A DNA stretch of 64,000 nt from CAVVGB01 sp963747715. GTDB lineage: Bacteria > Actinomycetota > Thermoleophilia > Gaiellales > Gaiellaceae. The position numbers and the translations under genes are program-made. Within the stretch, counting starts at the first letter, position 1, and each line of letters opens with the position of its first letter. The stretch lies in assembly GCA_963747715.1 (NCBI GenBank), contig CAVVGB010000008.1, forward strand, positions 62,001 to 126,000, given 5' to 3'. The notes beneath the pieces were generated by a model. The model worked only from the letters and a program-made list of their open reading frames with translations, ran no database searches and was not told the origin of the DNA. Of the stretch, positions 33,474 to 41,560 are shown piece after piece.

Positions 33474-35213
33474 ATGCGGACAGCGGCGGACGCACTCGGG
33501 CACGTCAACGTCTTCGTCTTGGCCGCGATCGCCCTCGTCTGCCTCGTGCAGTGGCAGCGCCGCCGAGACAAACCGGCGCGGTGGGCGGCCCTCACGTTCG
33601 CCCTGCTGGCCGGGGTCGCGCTGGCCGGGGAAATCGTCGAAGCCGTCTCCGACGCCGACGAGCTGGGCTCGTGGTACGAGCGCGCCGTCATCGCGGCGAT
33701 CGTGCTGTTCCCGTACCTCCTCTTCCGCTTCGGGGCCTCGTTCCGCCGGCCGCCGCGAGCGGTCGAAATCCTCGCCGCCGGGCTCACGCTCGCGGTGGTC
33801 GCCTGGTCGTTCCTCGTCGAGATTCCGGATGAAGGCGCGCCGTGGCCGTCCGGGTTCGCCCTGTTCGTAGGCCTGCTCCTCTTCCAGTGGACGGTGCTGT
33901 CCGCCTACGTCGCCTGGCGCCTGTGGCGCGCCGGGAGCCACCAGCCAACGGTCATTCGCTACCGGGTGCGCCTGCTGGCCGTCGGCACTCTGGCGCTGAG
34001 CCTCGTGCTCGTGCTCGCCGGCACGGCCGGAGGCGACCCCCCGGCATGGATGGAGTTGACGACGGCGGTCCTGACACTCGGGTGTGCGCTTCTCTTCTTT
34101 GCAGGCTTCGCGCCGCCGCTCTTCGTCCGCGAGATCTGGCGGCGGCCCGAGCGCGAAGTGCTGCGCGAGGGAATCGACGACCTCGTTCGTTTCGCCTCCT
34201 CGCCGGCCGAGATCATGGGCCGCGTTCTCCCGCGGATGACCAAGGTCGTAGGAGCACGCGCCATCGTCTTTCTCGACGAGCAGGGAGAAGTGCGGGGCAC
34301 GTACGGAGTCGAGCCCGACGACGTCGACGCGAGGCGGGCGGAGCGCGAGGGCGTCGTCGAGGTCCCGTTCACGTCGGGGTCGCTCGTCGTCTGGACCGAC
34401 CCCTACGCACCGTTCTTCGGCGACGAGGAGTTTGCGCTCCTGCGCTCGCTCGGATCGCTCACCGTGCTCGCGCTCGAGCGGAGCAGGCTCTTCGTGCAGG
34501 AGCACGAGGCGCGCGTCGCGCTCGAGGAAGCCGATGAGATGAAGAGCCAGTTCGTCGCGCTCGCGTCGCACGAGCTTCGCACTCCCGTCGCCGTCATCCA
34601 CGGCATCGCCGCCACGCTCCAGATGCGCGGCGGGGAGCTCGAGCGCAGCCAGCTGCTACAGCTGCGCCTGACCCTGTACGAGCAGACGGATCGCCTGCGC
34701 CGCCTCGTCGACCAGCTGCTCGACCTGTCGCGCCTCGAGGCGCACAGCGTTCGCATCGAGCCGAAGCAGCTTTCTGTGCGAAACCGGGTCGAAGAGCTCG
34801 TGCTCTTGGTGGCCGGCGGACGGGCGAACGACGTGCGCATCGACATTCCGGCCGATCTCGAGGCGATCGTCGACGCCGACGCGTTCGACCGCGTCGTCTC
34901 GAATCTGATCGTGAACGCGCTGCGCTACGGCGACGCGCCCGTCCGCGTCTACGCGGAGCAGCCCGACCGCTACTTCCGGCTGAGCGTCGAGGACAGCGGG
35001 CCTGGAGTGCCGCCCGAGTTCGTGCCCCAGCTTTTCGAGCGGTTCACGCGCGGGCGCCGGGCGCAGGAAGGCCCCAGTGGAGCAGGCCTCGGGCTTGCGA
35101 TTGCGCTCCAGTACGCGCAGGCGCATGGCGGCGAGCTTCTCTACGAGGACGCCGAGCCGCATGGAGCGCGCTTCAAGCTCGTCCTGCCTGCCAAGCGGCC
35201 CACTTCCAACTAA
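33474..35213 (+). CDS. Membrane sensor histidine kinase with GAF-like region
   Basis: A 579-residue kinase. Six to seven helices cover residues 1-220, then a GAF-like region (EIMGRVLPRMTKVVGARAIVFLDEQG) at about 240-340. A HisKA helix with ALASHELRTPVAVIHG follows, then HATPase motifs (NLIVNALRYGD, VEDSGPGVPPEFVPQLF, SGAGLGLAIAL). It is divergent from sucA across 157 bp. No partner regulator is adjacent, so it is an orphan. A stop-to-start gap of 10 bp links it with the DUF4395 gene. Confidence 0.9.
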   Translation: MRTAADALGHVNVFVLAAIALVCLVQWQRRRDKPARWAALTFALLAGVALAGEIVEAVSDADELGSWYERAVIAAIVLFPYLLFRFGASFRRPPRAVEILAAGLTLAVVAWSFLVEIPDEGAPWPSGFALFVGLLLFQWTVLSAYVAWRLWRAGSHQPTVIRYRVRLLAVGTLALSLVLVLAGTAGGDPPAWMELTTAVLTLGCALLFFAGFAPPLFVREIWRRPEREVLREGIDDLVRFASSPAEIMGRVLPRMTKVVGARAIVFLDEQGEVRGTYGVEPDDVDARRAEREGVVEVPFTSGSLVVWTDPYAPFFGDEEFALLRSLGSLTVLALERSRLFVQEHEARVALEEADEMKSQFVALASHELRTPVAVIHGIAATLQMRGGELERSQLLQLRLTLYEQTDRLRRLVDQLLDLSRLEAHSVRIEPKQLSVRNRVEELVLLVAGGRANDVRIDIPADLEAIVDADAFDRVVSNLIVNALRYGDAPVRVYAEQPDRYFRLSVEDSGPGVPPEFVPQLFERFTRGRRAQEGPSGAGLGLAIALQYAQAHGGELLYEDAEPHGARFKLVLPAKRPTSN

Positions 35214-35223
35214 GCTTTCCAAA

Positions 35224-35724
35224 GTGAAGCGAACGGTCGACCCCTACCGGGACCTCGACGTCATCGACTCGCGCGGCCCGCGCTTCAACCAAGCCGCCAT
35301 CGGGACGCTCGCGCTCGTCGCCTTTCTGACGGGTTGGTGGTGGCTGCTGGCCGTTCTGGCTGCCCAGCTTGCGATCGGCCTGACGCTCGGGCGGCGCTGG
35401 TGTCTCCCCTGTCTCTTCTACTTCGAGGTGATCCAACCGCGCTTCGGCGAGGGACCGATCGAGGACGCCCGGCCGCCGCGCTTCGCGAACATGGTCGGTG
35501 TCGCTGTGCTCGGGAGCGCCTCCGTCTCACACGTGCTCGGGCTCTCCACGATCGGGTGGGCGCTCGGCCTGCTCGTCGCGGCCCTCGCTCTCTTCGCGGC
35601 CGCCACCGGCTTTTGCACCGGCTGCGAGATGTACCGCCTAATCGCGCGCGTGCGCGGCGTCGAGCTCTGCGAGACGTGCGCGCCCGGGTCGCCCCGGGCC
35701 GATCAGCCAATCGCTTCGGCGTAG
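35224..35724 (+). CDS. DUF4395 family membrane protein
   Basis: A 166-residue protein with four helices and a fixed cysteine pattern: WCLPCLFYFE, GFCTGCEMYR and ELCETC. DUF4395 proteins begin with a short Asp/Arg segment (RDLDVIDSRGPRFNQA), as here, and often neighbour sulfur-transfer or thioredoxin-like genes. The conserved cysteines suggest redox or metal chemistry at the membrane, unproven. GTG 35224 matches the family start. Confidence 0.82.
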   Translation: MKRTVDPYRDLDVIDSRGPRFNQAAIGTLALVAFLTGWWWLLAVLAAQLAIGLTLGRRWCLPCLFYFEVIQPRFGEGPIEDARPPRFANMVGVAVLGSASVSHVLGLSTIGWALGLLVAALALFAAATGFCTGCEMYRLIARVRGVELCETCAPGSPRADQPIASA

Positions 35725-35753
35725 CCGACCGCGCCGAGATCGGGATGGCGCCT

Positions 35754-36047
35754 CTAGCGAGGGTCTGGGGGGACGATCGGGAGGCCGGTCGCGACGGTGC
35801 GGCGGCCGCCGGACTCGTAGACGACGTCCACGCTGTCGTTCTTCCGGTAGGTCCCGGCGATCCCGAGGAACATGCTGAGCCAGCGGAACGGCCCGAGCCG
35901 CCCTTCCTCCGCCAGAGGCTTCGTGAAGACGAGCCGGCTCCCGCTCACGTCGTAGTCCCGGCCGCGGGCCTGGAGGACGCCGTTGACGTACACCTCGAAC
36001 GGCTCGGACACGCCCGCGGGCAGAGGCACGGTCCAGCTTTCGGTCAC
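35754..36047 (-). CDS. Small hypothetical protein with phage-fibre-like beta motif
   Basis: A 97-residue, probably all-beta protein. The stretch PFEVYVNGVLQARGRDYDVSGSRLVFTKPL, ending in DSVDVVYE, resembles the short beta domain seen in phage tail or surface-fibre proteins (VNG-LQ-G-DY-V). There is no signal peptide. GTG 36047 is preferred; TTG at 36080 would read through a C-rich hairpin. It is isolated between DUF4395 and the cox cluster. Confidence 0.5.
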   Translation of the reverse strand: MTESWTVPLPAGVSEPFEVYVNGVLQARGRDYDVSGSRLVFTKPLAEEGRLGPFRWLSMFLGIAGTYRKNDSVDVVYESGGRRTVATGLPIVPPDPR

Positions 36048-36099
36048 GCCGCGGAGCGTAGTTGCTCCAAGATCCCCCAAAAGGGGGGCTGAGATCTCA

Positions 36100-36224
36100 C
36101 TCTTTCTGTGGTTCAGTTGGCCTTGAAGCAGCTACCCCATTCGGGAGCGAACCTGCGGGAGACGGTGTTCGCGCGCCGGGAGCTCACTGGGAAACGCGGA
36201 TTCTCAGTGAGCTCCCATTTTTTG
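36100..36224 (+). ncRNA. Structured leader or small RNA ending in an intrinsic terminator, before coxB
   Basis: Consecutive hairpins can be drawn: GCTaCCC/GGGAGC around 36131-36148, GCGAAC/GTTCGC around 36147-36172, and a perfect 12-bp stem with arms 36178-36189 and 36205-36216 followed by ATTTTTT. There is no complete + strand gene upstream to terminate, because the neighbour reads away. The transcript is therefore either a separate RNA or an attenuating leader of the cox operon. The terminator T-run ends 42 bases before coxB. No known riboswitch class is matched. Confidence 0.5.
36178..36223 (+). terminator. Perfect intrinsic terminator upstream of coxB
   Basis: A 12-bp perfect stem GGGAGCTCACTG/CAGTGAGCTCCC, 15-nt loop, then ATTTTTT. 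It is the only stem with a T-run that I found in this window, which otherwise uses T-less hairpins. Confidence 0.7.
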
Positions 36225-36265
36225 TGCGGCGACTCGCAAGGGGCAAGCCCTAGAATCGCGGCCGG

Positions 36266-37267
36266 ATGGCCCGGGGAGCCCTCGTCGCACTGGCGGTTCT
36301 CGCGCTTGCCGGTTTCTCGGCCGCGGCGGCGTTCGCTCAGGGCATCGGCCCGCCCGCCCCGCAGACCGACAGCGGCAAGACCATCAGCGAGATCTACTGG
36401 GTGGTCTTCACCATCTGCGCGGTCGTCTTCGTGCTCATCGAGGCCGCCCTCATCTTCTTCATCATCCGCTTCCGCCGGCGGCCCGACGTCCCGGAGCACG
36501 TCGAGGGGCCCCAGATCCACGGCAACACCCGGCTCGAGATCATCTGGACGCTCATCCCGGCGCTCGCCCTGGCCGCCATCGCGGTCTACGTCTTCGTACG
36601 CACCCCCGCCGTCGAGGCGCGCCCGGACGGCGGCGACGAGGTTCGGGTCCGCGTCGAAGCGCACCAGTTCTACTGGCAGTACGAGTACGAGAACGGCGCC
36701 ATCTCGATCGACACGCTGCGCCTCCCGGTCGACACGCCCGTCACCCTCGAGATCACCGCGCTCGACGTCGACCACAGCTGGTGGGTGCCGGAGCTGACCG
36801 GCAAGAAGGACGCGCTTCCCGGCAAGGTCAACGAGCTCAGCTTCACCCCGCAGAGCGAGGGCACGTTCGAAGGGTGGTGTGCCGAGCATTGCGGCGTGCA
36901 GCACTCCGTCATGCACACCACCGTCGAAGTCGTCAGCACGTCTGAGTTCGACCGGTGGGTCCGTCAGAAAGACGTGACGGCGGCATCCGAGGAACTCGGC
37001 CGGGAGACGTGGGAAGGTGCGTGCGCAAAGTGCCACGGCCTCGAGGGCGAAGGCGACGTCGGTCCGCCGATCGCTGGAAACGGGACGCTGCTGAACCGGC
37101 GGGCGCTCCGCGACCTCGTCGTTTACGACGGGCAGAACACGCCCAACATCGACGGCTACATGCCTCCGGTCGGCAAGGGCTGGGTCACCGTCCAGCTCGA
37201 CTCGCTGATGGCGTACATCCGCTCGAACCAGATTCTGCGAGAGGGGCCCGCTGATGGCGGTTCGTAG
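36266..37267 (+). CDS. coxB: Cytochrome c oxidase subunit II with fused cytochrome c domain (caa3 type)
   Basis: A 333-residue subunit II. It has a signal-like first helix, two membrane helices (VFTICAVVFVLIEAALIFFII; LEIIWTLIPALALAAIAVYVF) and a cupredoxin domain. The CuA ligands are in DHSWWVPEL and CAEHCGVQHSVM (Cys-x3-Cys, His, Met). A C-terminal cytochrome c domain has CAKCH and a later Met in GYMPPVGKG, making this caa3-like. It delivers electrons to subunit I, whose gene overlaps its last 14 bases. The fused haem may remove the need for soluble cytochrome c. Confidence 0.96.
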   Translation: MARGALVALAVLALAGFSAAAAFAQGIGPPAPQTDSGKTISEIYWVVFTICAVVFVLIEAALIFFIIRFRRRPDVPEHVEGPQIHGNTRLEIIWTLIPALALAAIAVYVFVRTPAVEARPDGGDEVRVRVEAHQFYWQYEYENGAISIDTLRLPVDTPVTLEITALDVDHSWWVPELTGKKDALPGKVNELSFTPQSEGTFEGWCAEHCGVQHSVMHTTVEVVSTSEFDRWVRQKDVTAASEELGRETWEGACAKCHGLEGEGDVGPPIAGNGTLLNRRALRDLVVYDGQNTPNIDGYMPPVGKGWVTVQLDSLMAYIRSNQILREGPADGGS

Positions 37268-38892
37268 CGACTCACTCGCGCCGACGTGGAAGGAAGGCCG
37301 AGTCGTCAGCTGGCTGACGACGGTCGACCACAAGCGGATCGGCGTCCTCTACATCGTGACTGCGTTCGGCTTCTTCTTCGCGGCCGGCCTGATGGCGCTG
37401 CTCATGCGCATCCAGCTCGCGCAGGCGGACAACGACTTCATCACGAAGGACGGCTACACGCAGCTCTTCACGATGCACGGGACGGCGATGATCTTCCTCT
37501 TCGTCGTCCCGATCCTCGCGGGCTTCGCCAACTACCTGATCCCGCTCATGATCGGCGCGAGGGACGTCGCCTTCCCGCGCCTGAACGCGCTCACGTACTG
37601 GCTGTTTCTCATGGGCGGCATCGTGCTGCTCACCAGCTTCCTCGCGGAGAGTGGCGCCGCCAACTCGGGTTGGACCGGGTACGTGCCGCTGTCGAGCAAG
37701 GAGGGGAGCCCGGGAGTCGGACAGGACCTGTGGATCCTCGGCATCCACCTCACGTCGATCGCGTCGCTCGCGGGCGCGATCAACTTCATCGTGACGATCC
37801 ACAACATGCGGCGCGCCCGGGATGACGTGGATGCGCATCCCGCTCTTTGCGTGGGCGATCGAGGCGTACTCCGTGCTGCTCCTGCTCGCGCTGCCGGCGA
37901 TCTCGGCGGCGGCCACGCTCCTTCTTCTCGACCGCCAGGCCGGCACCGACTTCTTCGCGCCCGAGAACGGGGGGCCGATCCTCTGGCAGCACATGTTCTG
38001 GTTCTTCGGCCACCCCGAGGTGTACATCATGGTGCTGCCCGCGATGGGGATGCTCTCAGAGATCATCCCCGTCTTCTCGCGCAAGCCGATCTTCGGCTAC
38101 AAGGCGATCGCGTTCTCCACCATCGGCATCGCGTTCGCGAGCATGCTCGTGTGGGCGCACCACATGTTCACGGTCGGAATGCCGGCGTGGCTGCAGGGCT
38201 GGTTCCTGGCGACCTCGTTCTCCGTGGCCGTGCCGACGTCGATCAAGATCTTCAACTGGCTCGCCACCCTCTGGCGAGGCCAGCTCATCTTCCGCGCGCC
38301 GCTGCTCTTCTGCCTCGGCTTCATCGGGCTCTTCACCCTGGGCGGGCTGACCGGGATCATGCTCGCGGCCTACCCCATCGACTACCAGACGCACGACACG
38401 TACTTCGTCGTCGCACACCTGCACTACGTTCTCTTCGGCGGCACCGTGTTCGGCATCTTCGCCGGTACGTACTTCTGGTTCCCGAAGATCACGGGGCGGA
38501 TGTACGACGAGCGACTCGCCAAGATTCACTTCTGGCTCATGTTCGTCGGCTTCAACGCCGCCTTCCTGCCCCAGCACATGCTGGGCCTCATGGGCATGCA
38601 GCGGCGCATCTACACCTACGGCGAAGACCGCGGCGATCTGTTCGAGTGGTACAACCTCGTCTCGACGCTCGGCGCTCTCGTGATGGGGATCTCGCTGCTC
38701 GTCTTCCTCTACAACGCAACCCGGAGCTGGCGCAAGGGCACGCGGGTGGGAGGCGACCCCTGGAGCGCGGATACGCTTGAGTGGTACGTGTCCTCGCCGC
38801 CGCCCGCGCACAACTTCGACAAGGTCCCCTACGTGACGAGCGCACGGCCGCTCCGCGACCTGCGCCTTCGGCTGCGAGAGCAGCGGCGATGA
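37254..38892 (+). CDS. coxA: Cytochrome c oxidase subunit I, interrupted by one extra base
   Basis: About 545 residues of haem-copper oxidase subunit I with 12 helices. Visible sites include the haem-a region TMHGTAMIFLFVVP, the CuB/cross-link motif WFFGHPEVYIMVLPA, HHMFTVGMPAWLQ and HLHYVLFGG. The frame breaks near 37811-37820, where CGGCGCGCCCGGG holds one G too many; removing it restores MRAPGMTWMRIPLFAW. An intact partner operon and conserved sequence on both sides favour sequence error. The stop overlaps ctaB (ATGA). No subunit III gene is present between it and ctaB. Confidence 0.92.
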
Positions 38893-40085
38893 AACCGGGT
38901 CCCTGGCTAAGGCTCCTCTCCCTCGCCTCGACGGCGGGAGTCGCGCTCGTCGTTGCCACCGGGGCCTGGGCGTTCGCCCACGACGTCGCAGCGAACGTCA
39001 CGCTTGCGCTTCTCTTCGCCGTCGTGCTCGCCGCGCGTATCGCGCATCCGGACAGACGTGACCTGTTCGCGGCGGCGCTCGCCGCGTTCCTGCTCTTCGC
39101 GGCGGCCGGAGTGGCGGGGCTCCTCGAGGCGCCGGCCGTCGTCCACCTGACCCTGGGCGCGCTCGCGCTCACCGCCGCGGCCGTCTCGGCTGCCGCGACC
39201 TTCCGGGGCGGCGCACCGGCTCCGCGCGGGTCGTGGCGCGACTACGTCACGCTCACGAAGCCGCGCATCATGGTGCTCCTGCTCATCACCGCGGCCGGCG
39301 GGATGATCGTCGGAGCGCGCGGGATCCCTTCGCTCGACCTCGTCGTGGCGACCCTGTGCGGCCTGGCGCTCGCGTGCGGCGGGGCGAGCGCGCTCAACCA
39401 CGTCCTCGACCGCGACGTCGACACGCGCATGAAGCGGACCTCCCGCCGGCCCGTGGCCGCCGGACGAGTTCCGCCGGAGCGCGCCCTCGAGTTCGGGCTC
39501 GCGCTCTCGGCGCTCTCGTTCGTCGTCCTCACGAGCTTTGTCAACGTCGTCGCCGCCTTGCTCGCCGTGGCCGGCAACCTCTTCTACGTGCTCGTGTACA
39601 CGCGCTGGCTGAAGCGCTCGACGCCGCAGAACATCGTCATCGGCGGCGCGGCCGGCGCCGTGCCTCCACTCGTCGGTTGGGCGGCGGCCACCGGCAACCT
39701 GGCGCTCCCGGCGCTCTTCCTCTTCCTGATCGTCTTCCTCTGGACGCCCCCGCACTTCTGGGCGCTCGCGCTTCTCATCAAGCGCGACTACGCCGCGGCG
39801 GGCATCCCGATGCTGCCCGTCGTGAGTGGAGAGCGCGAGACGGCGCTCTCGATCGTGCGCTACTCGTTCCTCCTCGTTGCGGTCACGCTTCTGCCGGTCG
39901 TCTGGCGCACGCTCGGAGTCGTCTACCTCGGCGTCGCGCTCGCCCTCGGGCTCACGTTTCTCTGGCTCGCGTTTGCGTTGCAGCGCGAAACGACACCGCC
40001 GCGTGCGCGCCGTCTCTTCAGCTTCTCGCTCGCCTACCTCGCCCTGCTGTTCGTCGCCATGGCCATCGACCCGCTCGTCCTGTGA
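38889..40085 (+). CDS. ctaB: Protoheme IX farnesyltransferase with N-terminal membrane extension
   Basis: A 398-residue UbiA-type prenyltransferase that makes haem O for the oxidase. The first Asp-rich motif is NHVLDRDVDTRMKRTSRRP, and the second region is PHFWALALLIKRDYAAAGIPMLPVV. The catalytic domain starts at about residue 118 (DYVTLTKPRIMVLLLITAAGG). The first 110 residues add three to four helices not present in standard CtaB (about 300 aa). ATG 38889 overlaps the coxA stop. The extension resembles part of a CtaA-like or accessory membrane domain; its role is unknown. Confidence 0.92.
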   Translation: MKPGPWLRLLSLASTAGVALVVATGAWAFAHDVAANVTLALLFAVVLAARIAHPDRRDLFAAALAAFLLFAAAGVAGLLEAPAVVHLTLGALALTAAAVSAAATFRGGAPAPRGSWRDYVTLTKPRIMVLLLITAAGGMIVGARGIPSLDLVVATLCGLALACGGASALNHVLDRDVDTRMKRTSRRPVAAGRVPPERALEFGLALSALSFVVLTSFVNVVAALLAVAGNLFYVLVYTRWLKRSTPQNIVIGGAAGAVPPLVGWAAATGNLALPALFLFLIVFLWTPPHFWALALLIKRDYAAAGIPMLPVVSGERETALSIVRYSFLLVAVTLLPVVWRTLGVVYLGVALALGLTFLWLAFALQRETTPPRARRLFSFSLAYLALLFVAMAIDPLVL

Positions 40086-40210
40086 CGGAGCCGAACGCCG
40101 AGCTCGGCCGCAAGAACCTGCGCTGGGGCGTCGGGCTCTTCGTGCTCGCACTGATCCTCTTCGCCGGCTCCATCGCCGTCGCGGAGATCTACAACCGGCT
40201 CTCCGGCTGA
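40082..40210 (+). CDS. 42-residue single-helix membrane protein linked to ctaB
   Basis: A short gene starting with GTG in the GTGA overlap with ctaB. The product is TEPNAELGRKNLRW, then one helix (GVGLFVLALILFAGSIAVA) and EIYNRLSG. Its overlap with ctaB and position at the end of the oxidase operon suggest a small structural or assembly subunit of the oxidase; this is inference. Easily missed because of its size. Confidence 0.65.
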   Translation: MTEPNAELGRKNLRWGVGLFVLALILFAGSIAVAEIYNRLSG

Positions 40211-40216
40211 ACAGCC

Positions 40217-41560
40217 GTGTCGGCCGTGGGCGGCGTCCGGCCTGAGACGCGGTACGCAAGAAGCGACGATCTCAACATCGCCTACCAGGTGGTGGGCGAC
40301 GGGCCTTTCGACCTCGTTTTGGTCTCCGGTTTCGTGTCGCACCTGGACATGGATTGGGACGACCCGCGCTCAGCGCACTTCCTCACCCGGCTCGCGTCTT
40401 TTTCCCGGCTGATCCGTTTCGACAAGCGGGGCACCGGTCTCTCGGACCGCGTGCCCGTCAGTCAGCTGCCGACGCTCGAGGAAAGGATGGACGACGTGCG
40501 CGCGGTGCTGGACGCAGTCGGCTCGGAGCGGGCAGCGTTGCTCGGCTACTCGGAAGGCGGCCCGTTGTGCGTCCTCTTCGCCGCCACGTATCCGGACCGG
40601 ACCTCGGCCCTCGCCCTGTACGCGACCTACGCCAAGCGCAGTGATCCGGACGACGACTATCCGTGGGCGCCGACAGCCGAGGAACGACAGGCGTATGGGG
40701 AGCAGATCGAGCGCGAGTGGGCCTGGGAGGTCGACATGCGGCGCATGTGCCCGAGCGCGGACGACGCCATGGCCCGCTGGTGGGCGGCACGGGCGCACGC
40801 GTCGGCCAGTCCGGGCGCAGCGCGAGCCTTGATCGCCATGAACTCGGAGATCGACGTTCGCGCGGTACTGCCCACCATTCGCGTGCCGACGCTGGTCCTG
40901 CACCGGCGCGGAGATCTCGACTCGCGCCCCGAGGAGGGGCGCTACCTCGCCGAGCGCATCCCGGGGGCGCGATTCGTCGAGCTCGCGGGCGACGACCACG
41001 TGCCGTGGATCGACGCCGACCAGATCGTGGACGAGGTGGAGGAGTTTCTGACCGGTGTGCGCCCGGTCGCCGAGCCCGATCGCCTTCTGGCGACCGTCCT
41101 GTTCGTCGACGTCGTCGGCTCGACCGAGCGCGCAGCCGAGCTCGGTGACCGCGGGTGGCGTGAGTTGCTCGCGTCTTTCTACGACGCCGTGCGCCGGGAG
41201 CTGCACAGCTGTCGCGGACGCGTGATCGACACCGCTGGCGACGGGTTCTTCGCAAGCTTCGACGGTCCCGGGCGCGCGATCCGGTGCGCACTGGCGATCC
41301 GCGAGGCGGTGCGTCCCCTGGGCCTCGAGCTCCGAACCGGCGTTCACACCGGCGAGTGTGAGGTGATCGGAGACAAGCTCGGCGGCATCGCCGTCCACAT
41401 CGGCGCGCGCATCGCAGGCGAGGCGGAGCCCGGAGAGGTGGTCGTCTCGAGCACGGTCAAGGACCTCGTCGCCGGCTCCGGAATCGAGTTCGAAGACCGG
41501 GGCATTCGCCGTCTCAGGGGCGTGCCGGGCGACTGGCAGGTCTTCGCGGTCAGGGGCTGA
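40217..41560 (+). CDS. Alpha/beta hydrolase fused to class III nucleotide cyclase domain
   Basis: A 447-residue two-domain protein. Residues 1-275 form an alpha/beta hydrolase with nucleophile Ser in GYSEGGP, acid in HRRGDLDSRP and His in GDDHVPWID. Residues 290-447 form a class III adenylate/guanylate cyclase. Its metal aspartates are in LFVDVVGSTERAAELGD and DTAGDGFFASFDG, with the later HIGARIAGEAEPGEVVVSS. In many cyclases an Asn precedes the Arg of that last motif; here it is His. The hydrolase part may sense or process a ligand controlling cyclic nucleotide output. GTG start, six bases after the small membrane gene. Confidence 0.9.
   Translation: MSAVGGVRPETRYARSDDLNIAYQVVGDGPFDLVLVSGFVSHLDMDWDDPRSAHFLTRLASFSRLIRFDKRGTGLSDRVPVSQLPTLEERMDDVRAVLDAVGSERAALLGYSEGGPLCVLFAATYPDRTSALALYATYAKRSDPDDDYPWAPTAEERQAYGEQIEREWAWEVDMRRMCPSADDAMARWWAARAHASASPGAARALIAMNSEIDVRAVLPTIRVPTLVLHRRGDLDSRPEEGRYLAERIPGARFVELAGDDHVPWIDADQIVDEVEEFLTGVRPVAEPDRLLATVLFVDVVGSTERAAELGDRGWRELLASFYDAVRRELHSCRGRVIDTAGDGFFASFDGPGRAIRCALAIREAVRPLGLELRTGVHTGECEVIGDKLGGIAVHIGARIAGEAEPGEVVVSSTVKDLVAGSGIEFEDRGIRRLRGVPGDWQVFAVRG

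Noticed and set aside
36080..36172. Fragments resembling TPP (CTGAGA, GAACCTG) and fluoride (GGTGTTCGC) riboswitches before coxB
   Set aside because: The pieces are isolated; the remaining conserved bases of either class are absent and the downstream gene does not fit.
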